Of a stretch of 64,000 nt of DNA, positions 9,472-18,066 are shown one piece after another; position 1 is the first letter of the stretch; each line of letters starts with the position of its first letter. Source of the stretch: Hyphomicrobium sp. 99 (GTDB taxonomy: Bacteria; Pseudomonadota; Alphaproteobacteria; Rhizobiales; Hyphomicrobiaceae); contig NZ_KQ031382.1 of assembly GCF_000384335.2 (NCBI RefSeq), forward strand, positions 1,488,001 to 1,552,000, in the 5' to 3' direction. The notes beneath the pieces are model-generated. The model was not told where the DNA came from and made no database searches. It saw only the letters and a list, made by a program, of their open reading frames with translations. The position numbers and the translations under genes were made by a program.

Positions 9472-10686
9472 TTAGCGGCTGAACACGACGGCCGGGTCGA
9501 TACGGACGACCTTGATGATGGCGCTTGTCGCAGCGAAGATGCACATGCCGATCGTGATTGCAAAAAGCTGCACAGCGAGCGGCATCGTCATGATGATCGT
9601 TAGTTTTGTGTCCTGCGCGGCTTGAATGGCGATGAGTGCCAAGCTCATGCCAAGGGCGAAGCCGATGAGGCCCGATAAGATGGCCTGAATGAGAATGACT
9701 TTAACGATGTAGCCCGCTCCGGCACCGAGCGCACGCAACGTGGCAAACTCGTTGATGTGATCTTTCGTGCTCGAATAGAGTGTCTGAGCAACGATGACAA
9801 TCCCAACGATTAGGCCGAGCAGTTTGCCAGCGTCGAGCGCCGCGCCCGCACCGGTCTGCTTGAGCCAGTAATCCTGGCTGCGCGTGCGGAACTGGGCCTG
9901 CGTCAAAACTTCTGTATCGGGAAGCCGCGTCTCGATTTCCTTACGCACTGTTTCGATATCGGCGCCCGGCAGAAGGGTCACCCGCTGATAGCTCGCCTGA
10001 TCTTGATTTGCGCCAGCGAGACGGCGTGACTCTTCAAGCGATGTGAAGACGAAGGGCAGCGTGGTGAACGAGCGCACGCGCTTGGTGATAGCGACGAGCT
10101 TGACGGTCGAACCGTTGAGTTCGGCCACGTCATCGAGCTGGCTGACGCCGAGATCGTTGAAATAGCTCCGGTCGATCGCGACGGTATTCGGCGCTTCGAG
10201 CGCTTCGCGGCTGCCGTCGGTGATATTCAAAGGCAGCGCTTTCGGGCTGTCGCCGGAGGTGCCGATCAGCAGTACGGTCGTCTCGCCGCCAAGCGGCTTC
10301 CGCCAGCGTGCGAATGAAACGAGCATGTCTTCCGAGTCAGCAACGCCGGGCGCAGACAACGCCATGTAGCGCTCGCGGCCTGACAGGAATGACGGATCGT
10401 CGTAGCTCTTCGTCCCGAGGGGAACGACCCAAAGATCAGCAGGCGCCGCGTCGATAATGGCCGCGATCTTGTTCGCGGAGCCGAGATAAATGCCGGACTG
10501 CACCGCGACAAGCACGACCGAAAACATGATGCCGACGACGGTGACGAAGAAGCTCAAGCGGTCATGGAAGAGATTGCGGTATGCGAGCTTCACCACCATC
10601 GGCATTGTACGCTTGCCCGACCGGTGCTTCGGCGACGGTGCAAATCTCGTCTTCGCGAGTACGGGTGCTGAAGCTGCGAGTTCCAT
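9472..10686 (-). CDS. ABC exporter permease, DevC type (FtsX fold)
   Basis: Inner-membrane permease of 404 aa with an N-terminal transmembrane helix (about 40-60, FFVTVVGIMFSVVLVAVQSG), a large periplasmic domain and three C-terminal helices (GLIVGIVIVAQTLYSSTKDH onward), the MacB/DevC topology. The motif HINEFATLRALGAG is typical of FtsX-like permeases. The ATG at 10686 has AAGGAGGGG upstream; an upstream TTG (10710) is less likely. It is the partner of the adjacent ATPase. Confidence 0.88.
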   Translation of the reverse strand: MELAASAPVLAKTRFAPSPKHRSGKRTMPMVVKLAYRNLFHDRLSFFVTVVGIMFSVVLVAVQSGIYLGSANKIAAIIDAAPADLWVVPLGTKSYDDPSFLSGRERYMALSAPGVADSEDMLVSFARWRKPLGGETTVLLIGTSGDSPKALPLNITDGSREALEAPNTVAIDRSYFNDLGVSQLDDVAELNGSTVKLVAITKRVRSFTTLPFVFTSLEESRRLAGANQDQASYQRVTLLPGADIETVRKEIETRLPDTEVLTQAQFRTRSQDYWLKQTGAGAALDAGKLLGLIVGIVIVAQTLYSSTKDHINEFATLRALGAGAGYIVKVILIQAILSGLIGFALGMSLALIAIQAAQDTKLTIIMTMPLAVQLFAITIGMCIFAATSAIIKVVRIDPAVVFSR

Positions 10687-10794
10687 GACCTTTTCCCCTC
10701 CTTGAGGCAATGGTCGAGATTTCGACGATAGCGACTTGGTTTGAGCTTTCCCAGGGGCGAGCGTGCGGATGGCCCCACTGTTCAGTGCTAGGAT

Positions 10795-11352
10795 TTATTC
10801 GCAGGGGACATCGACAAGCCCGGCGACGGCTGGCGAGTAGCGGCGGCAGACGTGTTTGGTTTCTGTCGTGACCGTCTTCGTTTCGGTAATAGACTTCGCT
10901 GGGGTGTCGGTCTTGTCCATGGTTGCCGAAGCCTGAGTGATCGAGCCGGTCGTCACATCCTTGGCTGGCGTCGTCGTCGTTTCGTTTGCGGCGGTGGGTG
11001 TCTTCTCGATCACCGTTGTCGTCGCCGGATCGGAAGAGAGCTTGTCCTCGAGCTTGGCTGTCTGAACGACCGGAGTTGCGCTGGGCTTCGCCGGAGCCTC
11101 GCTAACTTCAGTCTTGGGAGCGCGCTTGATCTTGGCGACTTTGCGAGCGGGGGCATCGTCCTGATAATCGCGGCGCACCGTGCGCGGACGTTCGCTGCGG
11201 CGATAGTCGCTGGCGTCATAATTCTCGTTCGAGTGCGCGATGAATGTTCCGAGCGGAAAGCCAAACCCGAGACGAACACCCGCGTTCGCAGCGTTTGTCA
11301 TCGTGGTGCCGGCCAGTACGGCAGCGGCGAGGGCGAATGCGATCTTGGACAT
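10795..11352 (-). CDS. Exported Thr/Lys-rich protein of unknown function
   Basis: 185 aa; not recognised. Signal peptide at residues 1-23 (FALAAAVLAGTTMTNAANA), then a short VRLGFGFPLG segment, a basic stretch and a long low-complexity, Thr/Ala/Lys-rich region (about 60-165), ending with two cysteines (CRRYSPAVAGLVDVPCE), possibly disulfide-bonded. A strong GGAGGATCAC ribosome site precedes the ATG at 11352. It lies 108 bases upstream of the permease on the same strand. A periplasmic or wall-associated role is inference. Confidence 0.65.
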   Translation of the reverse strand: MSKIAFALAAAVLAGTTMTNAANAGVRLGFGFPLGTFIAHSNENYDASDYRRSERPRTVRRDYQDDAPARKVAKIKRAPKTEVSEAPAKPSATPVVQTAKLEDKLSSDPATTTVIEKTPTAANETTTTPAKDVTTGSITQASATMDKTDTPAKSITETKTVTTETKHVCRRYSPAVAGLVDVPCE

Positions 11353-11537
11353 GTGATCCTCCAGCGGCAATTTTTGCTTCTATCTCGTCGCCGGTCCTCA
11401 CCGGCTATGAGAGGAGAATGCTCCAGAAAATCTCCTCCCGCTGTTCCAGTCGGAACAGTGCCGTCGAAATCAAAATTTCTTGGTTTTTCGCTGTATTAAC
11501 AGTAGGTTGTGTCGGGGTGCGAGATCGCGGAATCCCG

Positions 11538-11960
11538 TTACGCAGCGATCTGCAGCGTCAGGTCTTCCCTGACCTCGCGCGCCGTCGTGTTGGTCGCGGC
11601 ATCAAGCGCCAGCAACAATTGCTGCGCGTTGAATCCGAAACGGATGTTCAGGGGACGCTGCGCCGCTTCGCGCACCGCCGATCGAAGAAGCCGAAAGCCG
11701 CGGTCGAGAAACAAAGCCTTGAGACGCCGGCTCGCGAAGACGTCGAGGAGTGCGCGAAAACGCAAGGCGATCGCCAGGCGAGCAGTGTCGGAACCTTCGA
11801 ACTCGATCCAGAGACGATTTTCAAGGACGCGGATTTCTTCCTCCTTGAGACCGCGGAGTAACGCAAGTCCCTGACCGTTCTCGATCAGCATCTCCATCAC
11901 GATGTGAAACTCTGAAGCGTCAACCACCGGCACGTCGGCAAGATTGATACACGCACGCAT
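11538..11960 (-). CDS. Conserved hypothetical protein, 140 aa
   Basis: Not recognised. Predicted soluble, mixed alpha/beta, no signal peptide, rich in leucine, arginine and alanine, with amphipathic helical stretches in the C-terminal half. The start at 11960 is supported by GGAGAG six bases upstream. It begins 22 bases after the stop of the cold-shock-like gene, so both are probably on one transcript; a shared regulatory role would be inference. Confidence 0.6.
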   Translation of the reverse strand: MRACINLADVPVVDASEFHIVMEMLIENGQGLALLRGLKEEEIRVLENRLWIEFEGSDTARLAIALRFRALLDVFASRRLKALFLDRGFRLLRSAVREAAQRPLNIRFGFNAQQLLLALDAATNTTAREVREDLTLQIAA

Positions 11961-11982
11961 CACACTCTCTCCGGTACGCAGA

Positions 11983-12201
11983 TCAAATGCCGATGCTGCC
12001 GAAAGCCGACCACGGCGATCCTGCAAGCACAATGATGTCTCGAGCCTTGAGCTCACCGAGCTGAAAATGGACTTCCTGGCCCTCGAGGTCTTCCAAGCGA
12101 TTGCGAATGTCCGAGCCTTCGAAGCGATAAGCACGGCCGTCTTCCGCGCGGATCACGCCGACCCCGAGATCAGGTCGGAATTTTTTGATTTCTCCGTACA
12201 T
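11983..12201 (-). CDS. Small cold-shock-like (OB-fold) protein
   Basis: 72 aa protein resembling a cold-shock domain: GEIKKF, GVGVIRAEDGRAYRF, SDI, then GQEVHFQL. The canonical RNP1/RNP2 aromatic motifs (KGFGFI, VFVH) are not conserved, so nucleic acid binding is uncertain. Start chosen at the ATG at 12201 because AGGGAGAG lies six bases upstream; an upstream ATG would add 14 unremarkable residues. It sits between the exporter adaptor and the other exporter genes. Confidence 0.6.
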   Translation of the reverse strand: MYGEIKKFRPDLGVGVIRAEDGRAYRFEGSDIRNRLEDLEGQEVHFQLGELKARDIIVLAGSPWSAFGSIGI

Positions 12202-12561
12202 TTGTTCTCTCCCTGAGGTAGCCTGAGTGGTGGCGTCTTCCATAGCTGCATCATGCAAAAAACCTTGATTCTCCGCTGTTCCTGCAGGGACACGAAGCAC
12301 GCGGATAATAATTTTGTGGACTCTGCTTCGCGTCTTCGTGAGCCTATGAAGAATTCGGAATGGCTGCCTAAAAATGCCGGCGGGGAGGAGCGCTGGACGG
12401 GACCGCATTCCCATCCAGCACTTGCCTCCCCGCCCCAGGACCGGCGACGGCTTCACTAAGGAGGAAGCGATCCGCCGCTGGCCTTTTCAAGTCTCCGTTT
12501 CAGAAGTCATCCGCCAACATCACGCGCCGGCGTTTTCCGTCGGGAGCATTCGGCTTTCCCG
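12202..12561. other. Gap holding the adaptor-gene terminator
   Basis: 360 bases between the adaptor gene stop and the cold-shock-like gene. It contains the large leftward terminator hairpin at 12370-12434. Downstream of it, the AT-richer bases around 12290-12330 could hold the promoter of the cold-shock-like gene. No coding potential was seen. Confidence 0.55.
12370..12434 (-). terminator. Long hairpin with T-run after the HlyD-like gene
   Basis: On the minus strand, a 10-bp arm (ggcggggagg with cctccccgcc, 12379-12388 and 12425-12434) encloses a second 6-bp arm (gctgga/tccagc), and the stem is followed by ATTTTTA. Position 127 bases past the adaptor stop fits a rho-independent terminator, which would separate the adaptor transcript from the downstream genes. 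Confidence 0.7.
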
Positions 12562-13644
12562 TCACTTGAAAAAAGCGTCGGCCCGCATTCCAGGCAGCAA
12601 CGGAGGATTGCCATTGAGATCGACGGTGACTTCGAGGACTTCAATGTCGGTTGGACGGCGAGCGCCGCGAAGCGCGAACTGCGGTGAAGAAAGCGACGGG
12701 GCAAGCGCTGCGACCGTGCCTGCGAATTCTTTGCCGGGGTACGCGTTGCTCTTCACGGTCACCTTGCCGCCAACCTTGATCTTCGAGACATCGGTCTCGT
12801 CGACCTCGGCCTTGAGACGCACGACCGACATGTCGCCAAGAACCGCGAGAGCCTGGTCGGGCGAAGGCGCAACCATCTCGCCAGCCTTTGCGGGAAGCTG
12901 CAGAATGGTTCCGGCGACCGGCGCGCGAACGCGTGTTTTCTCGAGGAGAGCTTCGGCTACGGAGACATCCGAACGAGCCGCCTGCAATGCCGATTCAAGC
13001 CGATTGGGCGCGGGAATATCAGCCTTGGATTGTGCCGAAGCATAGTTCGCGCGTTCCTTTTGCAGTTTCGACTTCGCCTTCGCCAGGTAGTTGCGTGCAT
13101 CTTTCACGCGGTCGGCGCTGCCATTGCCTTGGCGCTGCGCCTGCAGCTCATATTCAAGGCCGAACCGCGCATTCGTCAGCGCCCGCTCGGCGGTGAAGAC
13201 GTTGTCTTCCGCGGTGCGGAGTTCGTCGCGCGCCTTGTCGAGAGGCTGAGCGTCACGCTCGCGTTTGCGGGACGCGGCCTCCGTCTCGGCCGCCTGCAGA
13301 CGAGCGCGCGCCTCATCGTCGTCGAGGCGGATCAGCAGTTCGCCTTCCTCGACGGTGTCGTTGAGCTTCACATTGACTTCGGCGATGCGCCCGAGAAGCT
13401 GAGCGCCGACGCGCACAAGTCCGGACTTGGGCTCGATCCGGCCGGGCGCTGCGGCCACCCAGTCGATTTTCGGCGCTACTTCCTCGCTCTTGATCGTGTC
13501 GTTCTTGTCGGATTTCGTATCCAACAAATCGCTGCGTGAAATAGCGATTGCACCGAATGCGCCGGCGCTGACCGCAACGAGCAGAAAGAACAGCTTCGCG
13601 AGGAAGCCTCCTCTGCGCGGATGATAAGTTTCGTCAGTGCTCAT
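12562..13644 (-). CDS. HlyD/DevB-type periplasmic adaptor subunit
   Basis: Membrane-fusion protein of 360 aa with one N-terminal transmembrane anchor (about 14-33), a lipoyl/barrel-sandwich half-motif (PGRIEPKSGLVRVGAQLLGRIAEV), a long alpha-helical coiled-coil hairpin (about 110-215), the second lipoyl half (VRAPVAGTILQLPAKAGEMV) and beta-barrel domains. Such adaptors bridge an inner-membrane ABC permease to an outer-membrane channel. A strong AAGGAGG precedes the ATG. With the DevC- and DevA-like genes downstream it probably forms one exporter, despite three intervening genes. Confidence 0.88.
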   Translation of the reverse strand: MSTDETYHPRRGGFLAKLFFLLVAVSAGAFGAIAISRSDLLDTKSDKNDTIKSEEVAPKIDWVAAAPGRIEPKSGLVRVGAQLLGRIAEVNVKLNDTVEEGELLIRLDDDEARARLQAAETEAASRKRERDAQPLDKARDELRTAEDNVFTAERALTNARFGLEYELQAQRQGNGSADRVKDARNYLAKAKSKLQKERANYASAQSKADIPAPNRLESALQAARSDVSVAEALLEKTRVRAPVAGTILQLPAKAGEMVAPSPDQALAVLGDMSVVRLKAEVDETDVSKIKVGGKVTVKSNAYPGKEFAGTVAALAPSLSSPQFALRGARRPTDIEVLEVTVDLNGNPPLLPGMRADAFFK

Positions 13645-13889
13645 GTGACAGTCCTCCTTAAAGATGCAGAGCCGGCCTGGGCGTCAGCTCCTGACCAGCA
13701 TCACGAGCCACGCTAACGACCCTATTCCGCCTTCGCTGTTTCGGTTGGAACAGGTCTGAATGAAGTGAAGATCATTGTTGGAGTGCGGATGAATTTTTGT
13801 AATCCGGAATTGCTGTTCAAGACGAAAAAAAGCTCCGGAATTATCCAGAGCCTTTGATCGCGTCGTCAGTGAAAATTGTATTGGCGGGC

Positions 13890-14165
13890 CTACTGGCACA
13901 TCTCGCGAAGTGTCCATCCGACGATCTTGCAGCTCTCCGAACCGTTGCCGTTCGTGATGCACTTGCGAGTCGGTAAGCGCTGATAGTCGCAGTAGTAATT
14001 GCCCGAGTGGCCCGAATAGCCGTGCATCGGCTTCGCGAACTGATAATCTTGCACGAAGAATTCCTTGGCGCCCCCGCCAGCGTTTGCGGCTGAGGTGTTG
14101 AGCGCCATCGCGCCAGCCAAAATGGCAAAAGCGCCCAGAGCAAACGTGAAGCTGAATTTCGTCAT
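13890..14165 (-). CDS. Small exported Cys-containing protein
   Basis: 91 aa; not recognised. Signal peptide at residues 1-29 (FALGAFAILAGAMALNTSA then ANA). The mature part of about 62 aa has four cysteines (YYCDYQRLPTRKC, SCKIVGWTLREMC), suggesting two disulfides in the periplasm. AAGGAGG lies seven bases before the ATG at 14165. It is divergent from the glutathione peroxidase gene. Confidence 0.7.
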   Translation of the reverse strand: MTKFSFTFALGAFAILAGAMALNTSAANAGGGAKEFFVQDYQFAKPMHGYSGHSGNYYCDYQRLPTRKCITNGNGSESCKIVGWTLREMCQ

Positions 14166-14358
14166 CGCCAATTCCTCCTTGGGTGAGCCTCGGGGCTCGT
14201 GAATTTGATGGAGGCAATCTAGACGTGGGTCGCGCTGGCGACTGTCACGAGCGGAACATGGGCTTCCCGTAAGCGTGCGGTTGATCGCAATGCGACACGG
14301 ATAGTATAAATGCACCCTGACCGAACGTCAGTAAGCATCGGAAATTGCGAGGCAAAAT

Positions 14359-14940
14359 TTGCGGAAACTTTTGAATGCTGCCACCAATATTTGGTCGATC
14401 TGGAAGGCGCCGCCGAGCGTGGCGCCCCAGGCAGACGTGAACGGCACAGCCTACGACTTTGAATTCGTCAGTATCGACGGCGCCCCGATGAAGCTTTCGG
14501 ATTGGCGCGGCCACGCGCTGCTGATCGTGAATTCGGCCTCGCTCTGCGGCTTCACCAAGCAATATGCGGGATTGCAGGAACTGTGGACGCGCTATGAGAA
14601 ATCGGGCCTCGTCGTCATCGCCGTGCCATCCAACGACTTTGGTGAGCAGGAACCTTCGCCCGATGGAGAGATCCAATCGTTCTGTCAGGGTGTGTTCGGC
14701 GTTTCTTTTCCGCTGACGTCGAAGCACTCCGTCGTCGGCCCGGAAGCGCATCCCTTTTACAAATGGGCAGCCGAAACAATGGGCCCGGCCGGTGTTCCGT
14801 CGTGGAATTTCCATAAATATCTTGTCGGCCGGGATGGGCGGCTCCTGCGCTCTTTTTCCACCAAGTTGGCGCCAACATCCCCTGAAATGATCACCTGGAT
14901 CGAGAAGGCTTTGGAGAAATCTTCTTCGCCACCGCACTAA
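14359..14940 (+). CDS. Glutathione peroxidase family protein (Cys type)
   Basis: Thiol peroxidase of 193 aa reducing hydroperoxides with glutathione or thioredoxin. Active-site motif NSASLCGFTKQYAGLQ carries cysteine (TGC) where vertebrate enzymes have selenocysteine, and is followed by VPSNDFGEQEP and WNFHKYLVGRDG. The cell also makes a selenoprotein, so the Cys form is noteworthy. The start is a TTG with an AGG-containing leader; no ATG is available before the conserved region. About 30 N-terminal residues precede the domain and lack a clear signal peptide. Confidence 0.88.
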   Translation: MRKLLNAATNIWSIWKAPPSVAPQADVNGTAYDFEFVSIDGAPMKLSDWRGHALLIVNSASLCGFTKQYAGLQELWTRYEKSGLVVIAVPSNDFGEQEPSPDGEIQSFCQGVFGVSFPLTSKHSVVGPEAHPFYKWAAETMGPAGVPSWNFHKYLVGRDGRLLRSFSTKLAPTSPEMITWIEKALEKSSSPPH

Positions 14941-15024
14941 ATCGATTCTCGCGCGTTCTGTTCAGGCCCGGTTCAAAGGGCCGAGGGACAAATGGCGCGG
15001 ATAGATGATCAAAGAGGGCGAACG

Positions 15025-16626
15025 ATGGATACAAACCGCCGTTTGCTTTTGAAGTCTGGTGGAAGTTTGGGGTTGGCGTGGCTGCTCGCTGCCCGCCCAC
15101 TGAACGCGATTGCCGCAACCGGTATTCCACAAAACGAGTTCAAGGCGCCTCAGCCCTTCTCATTCGACAGTCTCGAGAAGGAGGCGCGGCGCCTTGCTCA
15201 GTATAGTTATGAGCCGCCGGTCAACCCGTCGCCGAATGTGCTCGCGGAAATAGATTACGATCAGACGCAGCGCATTCGTTATCGCACGGATCGAACCGTT
15301 CATGTCGGCAACGCGGACCGTTACCCGGTTCAGTTTTTCCATATGAACAAGTATGCGTCCGATCCCGTCCGCATCAGCCTCGTGGAAGGCGGCCAGGCGC
15401 GCGAGCTGATCTACAACCAGGATCTGTTCGAAATTCCCTCCGGTCATCCAGCCGAAGGACTTCGCTCCGGCGCGGGGTTTGCGGGCTTTCGCATCATGGC
15501 TGAAGATCTCAAGACCGATTGGTTCGCGGCCATCGGTGCTTCCTATTTTCGAAGTTCCGGCCCTTACAACCAATACGGACTATCGGCGCGCGGCATTGCG
15601 ATCGATACGGCGATGTCGAAGCCGGAGGAATTTCCCCGCTTCAAACAGTATTGGCTCGAAGCCTCATCCGAGCCGGACGGCGGAATGATCGTCTATGCGT
15701 TGCTCGATGGACCGAGCATCGCGGGCGCCTACCGCATGCAGACAAAGCGAGTAATGCAGCCGGATGGCGTTTATCGCGTCGTCATGGAAATCGAGGCGCG
15801 GCTCCATATTCGAGCGGACATCGACCGCATCGGCATCGCGCCATTCTCGAGCATGTTCTGGTACGGCGAGGACACCCATCAGGAGCCGCGCGACTGGCGC
15901 CCGGAAATCCACGACAGCGACGGCCTGGCGGTTTTGACCGGCAACGGCGAACGCATCTGGCGGCCGATCCTCAATCCCCCGCACGCCATGACGAACGCAT
16001 TTTCGGATCGCAATCCGAAGGGTTTTGGACTGCTTCAACGCGACCGCAACTTCGATCACTATCTGGACGATGGAATTTTTTACGAAAAGCGACCGTCAGT
16101 TTGGGTCGAGCCGCTCGACGCATGGGGCGAGGGCGCCGTGCATCTCATCGAACTTCGGACCGACACCGAGACCTGGGACAACATCGTCGCCTGTTGGGTG
16201 CCGAAGGAGAAAGCCAAGTCAGGCCAGCGCCGCGTGTTCCGCTATCGGCTCTCGTGGCTCGATGATATTCCGTTCCCTGCATCCCTCGGACGCACGATCG
16301 GAACGTGGTCCGGCATCGGCGGACCGCCGGGCCTGAGCTACAACGCCCGGCCCGCGGGCACGCGAAAGTTCGTCATCGACTTCGCTGGAGAGGTCTTCGA
16401 AGGCCTCGGACGCGATAGCGGCGTCGAACTGATCGTCAATTGTTCGCGGGGATCGATCTCGGGCATCGCCACCTATCCGGTGGTCGGTCAGCGCCATCGC
16501 TGGCGCGCGATGTTCGATCTGAAAGAGGCGGGGATCGAACCGATTGATCTTCGAGCCTATCTGCGGAAGGGCGACGCGGCTCTCACCGAGACGTGGCTCT
16601 ATCAGTTCTTCCCCTCATCAGTCTGA
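15025..16626 (+). CDS. Periplasmic glucan biosynthesis protein, OpgG/OpgD family
   Basis: 533 aa protein for osmoregulated periplasmic glucan synthesis. The N-terminus has a twin-arginine style signal (NRRLLLKSGGSLGLAWLLAA), which favours OpgD over Sec-exported OpgG. The conserved N-terminal region (FSFDSLEKEARRLA, DYDQTQRIRYR) and the central APFSSMFWYGEDTH segment identify the family. The ATG at 15025 has a GAGGG site; the upstream ATG at 14992 would spoil the signal peptide. No opgH glucosyltransferase is in the window. Confidence 0.9.
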   Translation: MDTNRRLLLKSGGSLGLAWLLAARPLNAIAATGIPQNEFKAPQPFSFDSLEKEARRLAQYSYEPPVNPSPNVLAEIDYDQTQRIRYRTDRTVHVGNADRYPVQFFHMNKYASDPVRISLVEGGQARELIYNQDLFEIPSGHPAEGLRSGAGFAGFRIMAEDLKTDWFAAIGASYFRSSGPYNQYGLSARGIAIDTAMSKPEEFPRFKQYWLEASSEPDGGMIVYALLDGPSIAGAYRMQTKRVMQPDGVYRVVMEIEARLHIRADIDRIGIAPFSSMFWYGEDTHQEPRDWRPEIHDSDGLAVLTGNGERIWRPILNPPHAMTNAFSDRNPKGFGLLQRDRNFDHYLDDGIFYEKRPSVWVEPLDAWGEGAVHLIELRTDTETWDNIVACWVPKEKAKSGQRRVFRYRLSWLDDIPFPASLGRTIGTWSGIGGPPGLSYNARPAGTRKFVIDFAGEVFEGLGRDSGVELIVNCSRGSISGIATYPVVGQRHRWRAMFDLKEAGIEPIDLRAYLRKGDAALTETWLYQFFPSSV

Positions 16627-16698
16627 GAGGTGAGAGGCGTCGCGCTTCTCACCAGCGCGACGCGAACCGGAGCCAGAGCGGCTCCGCTGCAGCTTTTG

Positions 16699-17589
16699 CT
16701 ACTTGGCCGGACCCGTCTCGATGGGAAGTCCGTTCTCCTGGCCCCATTCGGCCCAGCTACCATCGTACACGGCGGCGTTCGTCTGCCCGACGACGGCAAG
16801 TGCCAGCGCCAGCATCGAAGCTGTGACGCCCGATCCGCACGTCGTCACGACCGGTTTGGTAATATCGATGCCGACAGCCTTGAAGAGCTGCGTGATCTCG
16901 GCAGGCGACTTATACGTGCCGTCCGCGTTCAAAAGCTGCTGCGAAGGAATGTTCTTCGAGCCGGGAATATGACCCTGACGCAATCCCGGACGCGGCTCGG
17001 GTTCGCTGCCTTCAAACCGCCCGGCGGGACGGGCATCCACGATCTGAACGCCGTTCTTCTTCAGCAGCGCCTTCATGTCGTCGAGGTCACGAATGATTTC
17101 GGTATTTTGCAGCGGTGAATAGTGCCGCTCCGAACGCTTCGGCGCAGGACCGTCCTCGAGCGCCCGGCCTTCGGCTTTCCATTTGCGAAGACCGCCGTTC
17201 AGAACAGCAACGTCGCGATGGCCCATGGCCCGGAACGTCCACCACACCCGCGCGGCCGAGAATATGCCCGTCGTGTCATAAACGACGATGCGGGCGCCAT
17301 CGCCGATGCCCATCTTCTTCATGCGCGACGCGAATTTCACGGTCGACGGGAGCATGTGCGGCAGCGACGACTTTTCATCGGAAAGATCGTCGATGTCGAA
17401 GAAGAGCGCGCCGGGAATATGCTCCGCGAGATACTCCTTCTTGGCATCGCGGTTGGCGGTCGGTAGATGCCAACTGCCATCGAGGATGATCAAATCGGGC
17501 GATGAGAGGTGATCAGCGAGCCAATCCGTCTCGACGATCCAGTTCTTGGCTGTAACAGGCAAGGAATTTCCCACGGGTTTGCTGGTCAT
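16699..17589 (-). CDS. sseA: 3-mercaptopyruvate/thiosulfate sulfurtransferase
   Basis: Two-domain rhodanese, about 296 aa. The N-terminal inactive rhodanese domain has YDTTGIFSAARVWWTFRAMGH. The C-terminal domain has the active-site loop CGSGVTASMLALAL, the CGSGVTA form being diagnostic of 3-mercaptopyruvate sulfurtransferases. It transfers sulfur to thiols or cyanide in the cytoplasm. Neither candidate start (ATG 17589, GTG 17613) has a clear ribosome site; ATG is preferred. Confidence 0.9.
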   Translation of the reverse strand: MTSKPVGNSLPVTAKNWIVETDWLADHLSSPDLIILDGSWHLPTANRDAKKEYLAEHIPGALFFDIDDLSDEKSSLPHMLPSTVKFASRMKKMGIGDGARIVVYDTTGIFSAARVWWTFRAMGHRDVAVLNGGLRKWKAEGRALEDGPAPKRSERHYSPLQNTEIIRDLDDMKALLKKNGVQIVDARPAGRFEGSEPEPRPGLRQGHIPGSKNIPSQQLLNADGTYKSPAEITQLFKAVGIDITKPVVTTCGSGVTASMLALALAVVGQTNAAVYDGSWAEWGQENGLPIETGPAK

Positions 17590-17800
17590 GGCTTTTTTGG
17601 CGGTCGAAAGCACATAGGCAAATCTTGTCGCGCCCGCAAGTTGAAGCGGCGAATTGGAGCAGGGAGCGCCCTTGGCGCATTTTGCGGCATCTCGGCCTTG
17701 GGACAGGGCTGTTTACGCGTTGTTTTCGAGCGCGCTTTTCAGTAAGAGACGCGCTTCGCGACCGGCTGGCGGGGCCAAATCCCGTTGGCCGGAAGCACGT

Positions 17801-17885
17801 GCGGGCGTGGCGGAACTGGTAGACGCACTGGATTTAGGTTCCAGCGGCGCAAGTCGTGGGGGTTCAAATCCCTCCGCCCGCACCA
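17801..17885 (+). tRNA. tRNA-Leu (anticodon TAG)
   Basis: 85 nt cloverleaf with acceptor GCGGGCG pairing with CGCCCGC, D-loop GGTAGACGC, anticodon loop TTTAGGT closed by CTGGA/TCCAG, a long class II variable arm, T-arm GGTTCAAATCC and encoded CCA. Identity as leucine follows from the TAG anticodon and the long variable arm. Confidence 0.96.
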
Positions 17886-18066
17886 CGCTTATCCGTAAAG
17901 CGCTGAAAACGCAGCCTTTGTCCGATTGCTTCAACCTAAGGGTTGCACGCTTGCTGTCTCACTGCCCCGCCTCCGGACGACGTGGCCGCCTCTGTCGGCC
18001 GATGATGCGAAAGTCGTCTTCGGTTTACGCCTTGCGTCAGCCCCATTCTCCAACCAACAAACTCGG

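Noticed and set aside
17713..17934. Leftward open frame over tRNA-Leu
   Set aside because: The peptide is simply the complement of the tRNA and flanks, a common artefact; the same applies to frames over tRNA-Asp (43583-43885) and antisense to tRNA-Sec (27055-27240).
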